Assembly (NCBI RefSeq): GCF_037977055.1
Contig: NZ_CP150274.1
Coordinates: 7,130,001 to 7,194,000 of the forward strand
Length of the DNA stretch: 64,000 bases
Reading direction: 5' to 3'
Source: Paenibacillus sp. FSL K6-1096
GTDB taxonomy: Bacteria; Bacillota; Bacilli; Paenibacillales; Paenibacillaceae
The position numbers and the translations under genes are program-made. Below, in pieces: positions 17,153-26,603 of the stretch. How positions within the stretch are numbered: position 1 is the first letter of the stretch; each line of letters opens with the position of its first letter. The notes beneath the pieces are model-generated. The model searched no databases and was not told the DNA's origin. It worked only from the letters and a program-made list of their open reading frames with translations.

Positions 17153-18850
17153 GTGAAAATCAAAGCATCCCGGCTAACAGCTCTGGCCATGACGGCTCTG
17201 CTGACTATTGTCAGCGGGTGTTCCGGTTCCAATTCCGGCGGCGGAAATACGGCGGCAAACAACAGCAGTACAGGAAATAAGCCTGCAGCTACTGAAGGGG
17301 CGAGCGGTTCTACAGCCTTCAACCTCTGGCTCGGCTGGAAGGCAACCATCAATAATGACAGCCTGGTGCAGAAGTATTGGCGGGAACAGGAGCCGGGAGT
17401 GGATGTGAAGCTGGAGGCTACACAGGGCGATGCGATGACAGCGCTTAACCTGAAGATCAACACCGGCGGATTCGAGGATGCGGCGATCTTCAGCCGGAAC
17501 GAGACCGTGAAAAGCGCCATGCGGCGCTCCAAGCAGGTGATGCCGGTGGAGCAGTATTTCGACATGCCGGATAAATATCCGGGACTTGCGGCGATTCCGA
17601 AGCAATATCTGGAGTTAATGAAGGATGAGGACGGCCATATCTGGTCGATTCCGACCTGGTTTGACCAGAACCCGGAAGAGCCTTGGCCGGGCTGGGCCTC
17701 GCAGGGCTGGTTTGTCAGAACGGATGTGCTGGAGAAGGCAGGCATGACTACAGCCGATCTGACCACACTGGAGGGGATTGAGACCTTCCTGAAAAAAGCC
17801 GCAGAACAGAAAGACGCCTCCGGTAAAACGCTGCTTCCCATGTCCTTCCTTATGGACACTAATGATTCGCTCGGCTGGAGTGACGAGAATGCGGTGCTGA
17901 CTGCGTTTGGCGTCAGTACGGGCGGCAATGGCATTCAGAAGCAGGGGGATCAATTTGTTTTCGCTTATGATAATCCCAATTATAAGGCCGCTTATCAATG
18001 GTTGAATAAGCTGTACCGGGAGAAGCTGATTGATCCGGAAGTAGTGACCAATAAGGGAGAGCAATATATCGAGAAGAACAAATCCGGCAGGGTCGCGCTG
18101 AATGTAGGCAGCTTCTGGAACATTAACGCTACAGCCTGGGAGACGCTGGACGGCCCTACGGAGCCGGGCTGGTTCTATGAAGTCATTCCTTTTCCGAAGG
18201 TTGCGGGGGTAGAGAAGCTGGGCATTAACCAGGTCACGAACCCGAATCCGGGTTATGATGTCTATATCAGCCAGAAGACCAAGAATCTTGAGGCGATTCT
18301 GAAATTCCTGGATTACAGCCTGCAGCCGAAGCCAGAGCAGCAGCAGGTGATGAGCGAGGGGCCGGCAGGAAAGTATTGGGACTGGACGGACCAGCCGCTG
18401 GGCAAGTGGAAATTTACAGATGAAGCGTACAAGACCGCGCGCAACTCCGGCGATACCGCCCAGAAATCCAAAGTTACACCGGAGCTCTATATGACCTCTT
18501 CCTACAGCAATGAGTGGTACCCATGGTGGAACACTGAAGATGGCGGTAAGGCTGGTGCAGCCAAGACCATTCAGTTCACCGAAGCCATCGGCAAGATGGG
18601 GACTATCCGTGTAGCAGAGCCTTATGATCTGATCGAGGTTAAGCAGGGCGGGGTATGGGAGAAATATTCACTGGAGCTGGAAAATATCCGCAAGGAATAC
18701 CGGGCTAAGCTGCTGATGGCGGGGGACGATGCCAAATTCGAAGCGGAGTGGAGCGGGTTCCAGGAAGCGCTGGAGAAACGCGGACATTGGAGTGAAGTCA
18801 AGGCTGAGTGGCTAAGCAGATATGAGGAAGAAATGAACGCAGGCAGCTAG
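17153..18850 (+). CDS. Sugar ABC transporter solute-binding lipoprotein (LplA-like)
   Basis: This large solute-binding protein of 565 residues has a signal peptide and lipobox VSGC, then a Ser/Asn/Gly-rich tether. Its length and the WFDQNPEEPWPGWASQGWFVRTD region fit the LplA-type binding proteins that accompany YtcP/LplB permeases. It starts with GTG after GGGGGAG. A stem-loop without a T run follows, which may stabilise the upstream mRNA and favour higher binding-protein levels. Confidence 0.86.
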   Translation: MKIKASRLTALAMTALLTIVSGCSGSNSGGGNTAANNSSTGNKPAATEGASGSTAFNLWLGWKATINNDSLVQKYWREQEPGVDVKLEATQGDAMTALNLKINTGGFEDAAIFSRNETVKSAMRRSKQVMPVEQYFDMPDKYPGLAAIPKQYLELMKDEDGHIWSIPTWFDQNPEEPWPGWASQGWFVRTDVLEKAGMTTADLTTLEGIETFLKKAAEQKDASGKTLLPMSFLMDTNDSLGWSDENAVLTAFGVSTGGNGIQKQGDQFVFAYDNPNYKAAYQWLNKLYREKLIDPEVVTNKGEQYIEKNKSGRVALNVGSFWNINATAWETLDGPTEPGWFYEVIPFPKVAGVEKLGINQVTNPNPGYDVYISQKTKNLEAILKFLDYSLQPKPEQQQVMSEGPAGKYWDWTDQPLGKWKFTDEAYKTARNSGDTAQKSKVTPELYMTSSYSNEWYPWWNTEDGGKAGAAKTIQFTEAIGKMGTIRVAEPYDLIEVKQGGVWEKYSLELENIRKEYRAKLLMAGDDAKFEAEWSGFQEALEKRGHWSEVKAEWLSRYEEEMNAGS

Positions 18851-18859
18851 AAACAAGTG

Positions 18860-18899
18860 GAAACGGCTTTGCCGTCCATTTAAAGGACGGTACCGTTTC
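18860..18899 (+). terminator. Stem-loop after the binding-protein gene
   Basis: GAAACGG...GCCGTCC pairs with GGACGG...CCGTTTC around ATTTAAA. There is no T run, so it is more likely an mRNA-stabilising or weak terminator hairpin. A second hairpin (GGAGC...GCTCC, 18964-18992) follows before the kinase gene. Confidence 0.45.
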
Positions 18900-19016
18900 A
18901 GCGAGAAATAGAAGGATAATGTATAGCGTGAAACATATAAATTCTTAAATTTTAAAATATGCCGGAGCGCCCTTCACCTGTGAGGGGGCTCCCTTTATAG
19001 TTCGTAGGAGGGCCAT

Positions 19017-20804
19017 ATGATCAAGCAGAGCATAGAGAAGTGGATTATTCGTATGACCCGGTCCATGAACCTGAGAGGCAAAATTGTCCTGTTCTACGGC
19101 CTGATTGTATTCCTTCCTACGGTGCTGCTTGCCGCGGGAGCAGGCTACCTGATGCTGCAGACCGTCCGGGCCAATTATATTCTGACCATCAGGGAAGCTG
19201 TACGCCAGAGTGCGCAGAGCATCGAGTTCCGCAAGCAGAGCTATGACCTTCTGGCTACACGGACAGCGACAGATGGTGAATTGATCTCCAGAATAACGCG
19301 GGATTATACGGATATCACAGAACAGCTTGGCACTGTCAATTATGTGGACAGATCCTTCCTGTTTACGAGCAAATACCTTCCAGGCATTGAGAACTTCCGC
19401 ATCTACCATACCAATGCTACGCTGGTACAGGATGGCGGCCTGCTCTGGAAGCCTGAGGGGCGGTTGCTGTCCGGACAGCGTGAACAAGACTGGTATGCGC
19501 AGCGGTTGGCTTCTCCGGATAATCTGGTATGGACCAATGCCAAGGATGACCGAAACAAGCTGGTCGTATCGCACAAAATCCTTGACAGTAACGGGGAGGT
19601 ACACGGGCTGGTCTATCTGCTGCTGGATTATAAAAGCGTGTTCGCCGAATCCTTCGACCATCCCTTTGACGGTGCCGGGGAAATGTATATCGTTGACGGC
19701 AGTCAGCGGATCATCGCTTCCTCAGAACCATCCGAGATCGCTACCTCGCTATCCTCCTCCTCATTAAGTGAATACTGGGGCAGGTCTGGCGGAACTACCC
19801 GGACTGATAACGGAACGGTACTAATTACGCAGGAGATCAAGTCCGGCTGGCGGGTTGGCGCACTGGTGCATCTGGACCGTCTGGAGGAGCAGTCCAGACG
19901 GATTCTGTATTATATCGCAGCGGGAATAGCGTTCTTCCTGCTGCTGTCTGTTTTCCTGATTATGATTGTTCTGAAGAATATCATCTGGCGGATACGCAAG
20001 CTGGGGAACCGGATGACGGATATATCGGAAGGATATTTCGAAGTCAAGGTGAAGAACCGGGACAAGGATGAGCTGGGCGAGCTGGAGGTGCTGTTTAACT
20101 CCATGTCCGGGCGGCTCGGGAAGCTGGTTGAAGAGCATACGGAAGCGCTGCTTAAGGAGCGTGAGCAATCCTTCCGGGCGCTTCAGGCACAGATTAATCC
20201 GCATTTCATCTACAACTCGCTCAGTCTGATCCGCTGGCGGGCGCTGGATCAGCAGGATGAGCTGCAAGTCCGCACGATAGATGCGCTGACGACCTTTTAC
20301 CGGCTGGCCCTGGGCAATCAGGTCAATGTAACCCGTTTCAGTGATGAGCTGCAACATGTGAAGGCGTATATCGATATCCAGCAGCTCCGTTATCCGGGCC
20401 AGGTGTCGGTGGAATGGGAGGTGGAACCGGAGATCCTGAGTCTCTATACCATCAAGCTGATCCTGCAGCCGATTGTAGAGAACTGTTATCTGCATGGCGT
20501 CATTACGGCCAGGGAGCATGCTTTTATTCAGATTACGGCTGAACGCAGAGGGGATGAGGTGCGCATCCAGGTCTTTGATAACGGGCAGGGGATCAGCCGG
20601 GAGAAGCTCGAACAGATACGCGCGGGTACTTACAGCGGTACGAGGAACGGGTTCGGCATGAATAATATCAGGGAACGTCTGGCGCTATATTTCGGTCCTG
20701 AAGGCCGCCTTGAAATCGACAGTGCAGAGGACGAATGGACAGCGGTAACCATTCATTTTCCGGTCTGCATAGAACGTCCCGAGCTGAAGACGAAGGAGGG
20801 GTAA
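19017..20804 (+). CDS. yesM: YesM-type sensor histidine kinase
   Basis: This 595-residue membrane kinase has a first helix at about 25-45, a large extracellular sensor (about 46-295), a second helix near 298-325 and a HAMP linker. The His_kinase domain has the phospho-acceptor His396 in INPHFIYNSL, with NPHF as in the LytS/YesM class. An ATPase domain follows with N box VENCYLHG, G1 DNGQGI and G2 GFGMNN. It starts after GTAGGAGG. It is expected to sense the imported sugar or a released fragment and phosphorylate the regulator encoded 1 bp later. Confidence 0.88.
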   Translation: MIKQSIEKWIIRMTRSMNLRGKIVLFYGLIVFLPTVLLAAGAGYLMLQTVRANYILTIREAVRQSAQSIEFRKQSYDLLATRTATDGELISRITRDYTDITEQLGTVNYVDRSFLFTSKYLPGIENFRIYHTNATLVQDGGLLWKPEGRLLSGQREQDWYAQRLASPDNLVWTNAKDDRNKLVVSHKILDSNGEVHGLVYLLLDYKSVFAESFDHPFDGAGEMYIVDGSQRIIASSEPSEIATSLSSSSLSEYWGRSGGTTRTDNGTVLITQEIKSGWRVGALVHLDRLEEQSRRILYYIAAGIAFFLLLSVFLIMIVLKNIIWRIRKLGNRMTDISEGYFEVKVKNRDKDELGELEVLFNSMSGRLGKLVEEHTEALLKEREQSFRALQAQINPHFIYNSLSLIRWRALDQQDELQVRTIDALTTFYRLALGNQVNVTRFSDELQHVKAYIDIQQLRYPGQVSVEWEVEPEILSLYTIKLILQPIVENCYLHGVITAREHAFIQITAERRGDEVRIQVFDNGQGISREKLEQIRAGTYSGTRNGFGMNNIRERLALYFGPEGRLEIDSAEDEWTAVTIHFPVCIERPELKTKEG

Positions 20805-20805
20805 C

Positions 20806-22410
20806 ATGCGTGTATTGATTGTTGACGATGAGCCCATGCAGATTCAAGGCCTGCTCCGGCATATCCGCTGGGAGACACTTGGCTACGGGACGCCGCTGAC
20901 GGCCCGTTCCGGGTTGGAAGCGCTTGCTGTATTGCAGGAGAACAAAGTGGATGTGCTCATTACCGATGTGGCGATGCCCGGGATGACCGGAATCGAGCTG
21001 CTCGCCAGAATCCAGGCTGATTATCCGCAGCAGCAGTCGATGCAGACCGTAATGATCAGCGGCTTCGATGAATTTGAATTCGTGCAGGAGGCAATCCAGC
21101 TTGGGGCTAAGGCCTATGTGCTGAAGCCGGTCAAGACGGAGGAGCTGGAACAGAAGCTGGAGGCACTCCGCGCAGCAGCTGAGAAGAAAAAACTGCTGGA
21201 GCAGGAAACAGCCCTGCTCAGGGAGAAGGTGACAGAGAGCCGGGAAGTGCTGCTGGAGCGTTTCATTAAGGATCTGACCAGAGGCTTGATTCACAGTGAT
21301 GAACTGCTGGATTCATGGCGGCGTCTGCTTGATCTTCCGGCAGGAGAGTGGCAGGCTACGCTGTTCCTCTTCGACTGTGACAGTCTTCACCTGCATCATA
21401 GCCATGATGCCAAGGAGCAGATTCTGCTGGGGGAAGGCCTGCAGAATGCGGTGAAGCTTGGGCTGGACGGCTTCTCCGGCGCATATATCGGGAAAGCGGG
21501 AGCAGGTGAGACGGCTGTGCTGGTTCTGGAAGCGGTTCCGCAGGCGCGGGCCAGGCTGGAGAAGCAGCTAAGCTTCATTCAGGAAGTGCTTCAGGAACAA
21601 TATGGTGCTTCCGTTACGGTCGGAGTCAGCAGAGAGGCGTGCAGCTGGACGGAAATTCCGCTCCTGTATAAAGAGGTACGGCATATGATTGCCGATGCAC
21701 GGCTGGCCGGATATGGGCAGATTGTATATTGTGACCGGCATCTGCTGAACGAATATCATGACTTCCGGCTGCGTGAGGAGTACATTCCGGAGATCGTCAA
21801 GCTGCTGGAGCTTGGGGAGAACAGCAAGGCGTCGGCTTATGCAAGCCATGCTTTTGAGATGATGCTGGCCGGAGAGCCCATCTCCTTCTCTTATGTGCAG
21901 GCGTTCGGCATGGGACTGCTCAGCGAGCTGGCACGCAAGCTGAAACGGAATCAGGAAACGGATACGGAAACGAATATTCTGATGTGGCAGCGCTTAATTG
22001 ACTGCACCGGAGTGGAGGAAGTGCGGAAGGCCGTTCTGGAATATCTCGTCCATTATACACAGCATAAGCAGAAGGAGCAGACGGCACAGCAGCATCATCT
22101 GATCCAGCAGGTCCGGCAGCATCTGGCCGCACATCTGCAGGAGAATCTGACGGTGAAGCAGCTGGCCGAGCTGTACCATCTGAATTCAAGTTATTTAAGT
22201 GTGCTGTTCAAAAAAGAAACCGGCCAGACGATCTCCGAATATGTCCAGGAAACGCGTATGAATAAGGCCAAGGAGCTGCTCCGTGATCCTGGCATTAAGG
22301 TGTATGAAGTCGCGGAGCAGGTAGGCTTTCAGACGGCGGCCTATTTCGCCTTCCTGTTCAAGAAGACTACCGGTACCACCCCGCAAGAGTATAGAGATTA
22401 CCATTATTAG
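20806..22410 (+). CDS. yesN: YesN-type response regulator, AraC family
   Basis: The 534-residue regulator has a receiver domain with acidic pocket D7-D8, phosphorylation site D54 and the conserved lysine in LKPVKTEE near 105. A long middle region (about 130-420) precedes a C-terminal AraC/XylS double helix-turn-helix (QHLAAHLQENLTVKQLAELY... and the second HTH with VAEQVGFQTAAYFAFLFKK). It should activate the transporter and GH2 genes on either side. Its start lies 1 bp after the kinase stop. Confidence 0.9.
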   Translation: MRVLIVDDEPMQIQGLLRHIRWETLGYGTPLTARSGLEALAVLQENKVDVLITDVAMPGMTGIELLARIQADYPQQQSMQTVMISGFDEFEFVQEAIQLGAKAYVLKPVKTEELEQKLEALRAAAEKKKLLEQETALLREKVTESREVLLERFIKDLTRGLIHSDELLDSWRRLLDLPAGEWQATLFLFDCDSLHLHHSHDAKEQILLGEGLQNAVKLGLDGFSGAYIGKAGAGETAVLVLEAVPQARARLEKQLSFIQEVLQEQYGASVTVGVSREACSWTEIPLLYKEVRHMIADARLAGYGQIVYCDRHLLNEYHDFRLREEYIPEIVKLLELGENSKASAYASHAFEMMLAGEPISFSYVQAFGMGLLSELARKLKRNQETDTETNILMWQRLIDCTGVEEVRKAVLEYLVHYTQHKQKEQTAQQHHLIQQVRQHLAAHLQENLTVKQLAELYHLNSSYLSVLFKKETGQTISEYVQETRMNKAKELLRDPGIKVYEVAEQVGFQTAAYFAFLFKKTTGTTPQEYRDYHY

Positions 22411-22421
22411 GAGTGATAAAT

Positions 22422-25232
22422 GTGCTGGTAAAGATCAGTCTTGAAGGCGAATGGAAGCTGCAGCTGGAAGAGAAGGGAGAAGGACTGGCATTACCTTTTA
22501 CCGATGCAATCACGTTGCCGGGAACTACGTCCCATGCCCGTAAAGGGCCGAAGAATAGCGAGGTTCTCACAGGCGCGCTAACGGATGAATATTTGTTTGA
22601 AGGACCGGTCTGGTACTCCAGAGAGGTTGGGATTCCGGTAGAGCTGGCGGGTAAGCGCTGCTGTTTATTTCTGGAACGCACACGGCTAACAACCCTCTGG
22701 GTGGACGGTGTGGAAATCGGCAGCCGTGACAGCCTGAACACTCCGCATGTATATGAGCTGCCGCAGCTTCAGCCCGGGAGTCATACGCTTACGATCCGGG
22801 TGAACAATACCGGTTATCCGACCAAAGGCGGGCATCTGACCTCGCCGGATACCCAGACCAACTGGAACGGGATTACCGGGCGGATGGAGCTGCAGTTCTA
22901 TGGGGAAGCCCGGATTAGCGGCCTCCGGCTGAAATCTGACCTGCCTGCCCGTTCGGTGCAGATCTCGGCAACGCTGGAGAGCATGCAAGGTGCCACACTA
23001 GCGGTATCTGCCAATAGCTTCAATAGTGAGACAACCCATTCCGTAGAGGAACAGGAATATGTCATCGCACCGGGCCCGTTCACTATTGACTATGCATTGG
23101 GTCAGGGTGCGCTGCTGTGGAGTGAATCCGCTCCCAATCTTTATACTGTCAGTCTTGTTCTCAAGGGCAGTGATGGAATTCCCGTTGACTCGCAGGAGGT
23201 GATCTTTGGGCTTAAGTCATTCCGGGCTGAGGGAGACAAGTTCACGATTAACGGGGACAAGACTTTTCTGCGCGGCAAGCATGACGGCCTGATCTTTCCG
23301 CTCACGGGCTATGCTCCGACAGACGTAGAAGAATGGGTGCGAATTCTGGGGATTGCGAAGTCCTACGGCATGAACCACTACCGCTTCCATACCTGCTGTC
23401 CGCCGGAAGCAGCCTTCACCGCTGCGGATCTGCTCGGAATCTATATGCAGCCGGAGCTGCCGTTCTGGGGCACGATTACCGACGAGACGGATGAAGGGCA
23501 TAACCAGGCAGAGCAGGATTACCTGATCCGCGAAGGATATGCCATTCTCCGCGAATTCGGCAATCATCCCTCCTTCGTCATGATGTCGCTTGGCAATGAG
23601 CTATGGGGCAGCAAAGCCCGCATTGACTCCTTCCTCGCAGATTATAAGGCGTTCGATGACCGTCTGCTCTACACTCAAGGCTCCAATAACCATCAGTGGG
23701 TGCCTGAGGTGCTGGAGCATGATGACTTCTTCAGCGGTGTCCGCTTCACACGCGACCGGCTGTTCAGAGGCTCCTATGCGATGTGTGATGCTCCGCTCGG
23801 CCATGTCCAGACCTCGCTGCCAAGTACAATGAAGGATTATGACGACCAGATTGTTCCGCCGGGCTTTGGGAGCGGTGAAGGAGTGACCGCTGAGGCAGGC
23901 GGCGAGATCCTGATCCAGTATGGTACCGAAGCCAAGACCGTTCAGGCTGGCGGTGAATCCGGCGAATGGATTCCCCGGGTGCCCGTAGTCTCGCATGAGA
24001 TCGGACAGTATGCGACATTCCCGAATTTCGCGGAGATTGAGAAATATACCGGTCCGCTCAAAGCGGAGAATTTCATTATCTTCCGGGAACGGCTGGAGAG
24101 CAAGGGGCTTGGCCATCTGGCTGATGCCTATTTCAGAAGCTCCGGCCAGCTCGCTGTCGCTTGCTACAAGGAGGAGCTTGAGGCTGCTTTCCGTTCCCGC
24201 CGGCTGGCGGGGTTCCAGCTTCTGGATCTCCAGGACTTCAGCGGCCAGGGTACAGCATTGGTAGGTGTTCTGGATGCGTTCATGGATTCCAAGGGGCTGA
24301 TCAGCCCGGAAGAGTGGCGGACCTTCTGTAATGACGCCGTGCTGCTGGCCAGATTCCCTAAGTACAACTACGCCTCCGGGGAGACCTTCGAGGCCCATGT
24401 GGAGCTGAGCTGCTTCCGCAGCGGTATGCCGGATGCCATCGAGCTGCACTGGGAGCTTGCAATTGAAGGAGGAGTGCGGACAACGGGCTTAGCCGGAGCC
24501 TGGATTCCTGCCGGAACCCATTACATTGACATTTGCGAGCTGGCGGTTGAGCTTCCGGCGGTTGCCCGGATGAGCCGGGCAGAGCTGGCGCTCCGGGTCC
24601 AGGGAACCGATATCCGTAAGAGCTATGACCTGTGGATCTATCCGGAGCAGAGCGATACCCCGCTTGAAGCTGGAGGCATTCATGTGTTCACAGAGCTGTC
24701 TGAGGAGGCTGTCTCCCTGCTGGAGCAAGGCGGCAATGTGCTGCTGATGCCGGAGCCGGAGTCGGTTCAGAACGGAATCAAAGGTTATTATTGTACGGAT
24801 TTCTGGTGCTACCCAATGTTCCGCTCGATTTCGGAGAGCATGAACCGGCGGGTTCCCATCGGTACGATGGGCCTGCTGATCGATAACGGGCATCCGGTGC
24901 TGCGCGATTTCCCGAGCGAAGCACATTCCACCTACCCGTGGTGGACGATTGTGGAGCATTCCAAATCATTTATCATGGATGAGGCGGACCGCAGCTGGAA
25001 TCCTATCGTACAGACCATCGATAATTTCGAGCGCAATCACAAGCTAAGTTTCCTCACAGAATGCCGTGTAGCTAACGGTAACCTGCTGCTGTGTGCTTTG
25101 GATGCCGCTAAGGTGAGCGGAACACCTGAAGGCAGACAATTCTTGACCAGTATAGCCGGTTATATGAATTCTGCTGATTTTCAGCCGCAGTACCGGGCAA
25201 CGGTTGCAGAGCTTCTGGCATTGATTCGCTAA
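22422..25232 (+). CDS. Glycoside hydrolase family 2 enzyme
   Basis: This 936-residue protein has the GH2 order: an N-terminal jelly-roll sugar-binding domain (WYSREVGIPVELAGKR), an immunoglobulin-like domain and a TIM barrel. The acid/base candidate is the glutamate in SLGNELWG. The nucleophile candidate is the glutamate in VVSHEIGQYATFP. A further C-terminal domain follows. No signal peptide is visible, so it acts on imported oligosaccharides. Exact specificity (beta-galactosidase, glucuronidase, mannosidase) is not readable. GTG at 22422 is chosen because AGGAG ends 9 bp upstream; the in-frame GTG at 22413 abuts it. Confidence 0.8.
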   Translation: MLVKISLEGEWKLQLEEKGEGLALPFTDAITLPGTTSHARKGPKNSEVLTGALTDEYLFEGPVWYSREVGIPVELAGKRCCLFLERTRLTTLWVDGVEIGSRDSLNTPHVYELPQLQPGSHTLTIRVNNTGYPTKGGHLTSPDTQTNWNGITGRMELQFYGEARISGLRLKSDLPARSVQISATLESMQGATLAVSANSFNSETTHSVEEQEYVIAPGPFTIDYALGQGALLWSESAPNLYTVSLVLKGSDGIPVDSQEVIFGLKSFRAEGDKFTINGDKTFLRGKHDGLIFPLTGYAPTDVEEWVRILGIAKSYGMNHYRFHTCCPPEAAFTAADLLGIYMQPELPFWGTITDETDEGHNQAEQDYLIREGYAILREFGNHPSFVMMSLGNELWGSKARIDSFLADYKAFDDRLLYTQGSNNHQWVPEVLEHDDFFSGVRFTRDRLFRGSYAMCDAPLGHVQTSLPSTMKDYDDQIVPPGFGSGEGVTAEAGGEILIQYGTEAKTVQAGGESGEWIPRVPVVSHEIGQYATFPNFAEIEKYTGPLKAENFIIFRERLESKGLGHLADAYFRSSGQLAVACYKEELEAAFRSRRLAGFQLLDLQDFSGQGTALVGVLDAFMDSKGLISPEEWRTFCNDAVLLARFPKYNYASGETFEAHVELSCFRSGMPDAIELHWELAIEGGVRTTGLAGAWIPAGTHYIDICELAVELPAVARMSRAELALRVQGTDIRKSYDLWIYPEQSDTPLEAGGIHVFTELSEEAVSLLEQGGNVLLMPEPESVQNGIKGYYCTDFWCYPMFRSISESMNRRVPIGTMGLLIDNGHPVLRDFPSEAHSTYPWWTIVEHSKSFIMDEADRSWNPIVQTIDNFERNHKLSFLTECRVANGNLLLCALDAAKVSGTPEGRQFLTSIAGYMNSADFQPQYRATVAELLALIR

Positions 25233-25242
25233 AACACTGGGT

Positions 25243-25291
25243 AGAGCTGTCCCACAGCCGTGAAGTGTGGCTGGTTGGGGCAGCTCTTTGT
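25243..25291 (+). terminator. Terminator hairpin after GH2
   Basis: AGAGCTGTCCC pairs with GGGGCAGCTCT around an inner AGCC/GGCT stem, followed by TTTGTTT. It lies 10 bp after the GH2 stop. Confidence 0.65.
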
Positions 25292-25301
25292 TTAGATGTA
25301 A

Positions 25302-25490
25302 TTTAGTTGTATTCCGTACATTTAAAACTATCAAAAAGGAAGGCATTCCTCTTCTAAGTGTAGTCTGTACAACTAAAATTGCCTGAATGAGCGGAAACCC
25401 GGCTGTGGGGGAAGTTTAAATGTACGTTATACAACTAAACATACTATCGATAGAAAATCGGACGATTTAACTGTACAGACTACAACTAAG
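25302..25490. repeat. Cluster of four 25-bp dyad repeats
   Basis: Four copies share TTTAA, TGTAC, a variable spacer and TACAACTAA. The copy at 25302-25326 is inverted; those at 25352-25377, 25415-25439 and 25466-25490 are direct, the last two 51 bp apart. Each carries TGTA facing TACA. They fill the gap between the convergent GH2 and LysR genes and differ from the family at 10811. Confidence 0.75.
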
Positions 25491-25542
25491 CCCAACTGTG
25501 TACCTATACCAGACGCTCGGCAAACCCTCAGCTTGTATTGGA

Positions 25543-26448
25543 CTAAGTTGTTACCCGCAAGTCTGAATCTGCTACCTCCCTAGTCTCTTGAACATACTCC
25601 AAGAATCTTCTGGACGCAGGGGACAGGTAACGGTCCTTACGCCATTGCATGCCAACCTCCCATTCCCAGCCTGCTTCTTCGATTGGTATCCAGACCAGGC
25701 CGTCAAGCATAAGTCCCAGTGTCTGCGGAAGCACGGAGACGCCGAGGCCTGCTTTTATGAAGCCGGCAACGGTAATCAGATCCTCAGCATCATAGGTGGG
25801 GGCCAGCTCGAAGTTGGTATTGCTGAACAGTGAGGTGATCGTGTGCTTCAGCCCGCAATTCGTCTTCAGGCCTACGAACGGCTCACCCGACAGCTCGAAC
25901 AGACTCAGAGAAGCGCGCGAGGCGAATCGGTGGGCGGCTGAGACCACGATATAGATCGGTAATCGGCGGATCACCAGCCATTCCTTATCCTCTCCCGTAG
26001 TCTCTCTGGAGGTAATCAGCATATCCGAGGTGCCATTCTCCAGTGCTTCAACAATATCCCCGTGATTCCCCTGGTACAGCTCAAACCGGACCTGCGGGTG
26101 ATCCGCCTGATAATCCCGGATGAGCGAGGGGATCAGGTCAACACCAAGAATGTTCAGGTAGGAGATATGAACGACCCCGCTCTCCGCATTGGATGACTCC
26201 TCAATCTCCCGCACCCCGTTCTCAATGTTGCGCAGCGCCTCTTCAACCCGTGAGCTGAACATCAGCCCATAGCGGTTCAAGTGAACATTGCGGCCCTTGC
26301 GCTCGAAGAGAGGAACGCCCAACTCACTCTCCAGCTTGGAAATCGCATGGCTCAGTGCCGGCTGGGTAATGCGTAGCGCCTTGGAGGCGGAGGTCATATG
26401 CTCAAGCCGGGCAACGGTCAGAAAGTACTCTAATTGGGTAAGCTCCAT
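25543..26448 (-). CDS. LysR-family transcriptional regulator
   Basis: This 301-residue regulator has an N-terminal winged helix-turn-helix (MELTQLEYFLTVARLEHMTSASKALRITQPALSHAISKLE) and a LysR substrate-binding domain from about residue 90. It is divergent from the SDR gene with 155 bp between them, which suggests that it controls that gene and itself. The intergenic DNA is very AT-rich and carries a direct repeat. The inducer is unknown. Confidence 0.88.
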   Translation of the reverse strand: MELTQLEYFLTVARLEHMTSASKALRITQPALSHAISKLESELGVPLFERKGRNVHLNRYGLMFSSRVEEALRNIENGVREIEESSNAESGVVHISYLNILGVDLIPSLIRDYQADHPQVRFELYQGNHGDIVEALENGTSDMLITSRETTGEDKEWLVIRRLPIYIVVSAAHRFASRASLSLFELSGEPFVGLKTNCGLKHTITSLFSNTNFELAPTYDAEDLITVAGFIKAGLGVSVLPQTLGLMLDGLVWIPIEEAGWEWEVGMQWRKDRYLSPASRRFLEYVQETREVADSDLRVTT

Positions 26449-26470
26449 TGAAAAAGACTCCTTAATTTAT

Positions 26471-26507
26471 ATGAATATTATTAATGAATTACATGAAAAT
26501 AATAAAT
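26471..26507. promoter_or_regulatory. AT-rich direct repeat between lysR and the SDR gene
   Basis: ATGAATATTATTAAT at 26471-26485 recurs as ATGAAAATAATAAAT at 26493-26507, a 22-bp spacing of about two helical turns. This is a plausible LysR binding region for the divergent promoters. Confidence 0.4.
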
Positions 26508-26603
26508 TAGACGCACAACTTAATCAAGCATAAGATGAATGTACACCTTAAGCGGCTGCACCCGCCAGCCGGACTGGGGAATACTTCATGAAATGAGGCT
26601 GTA

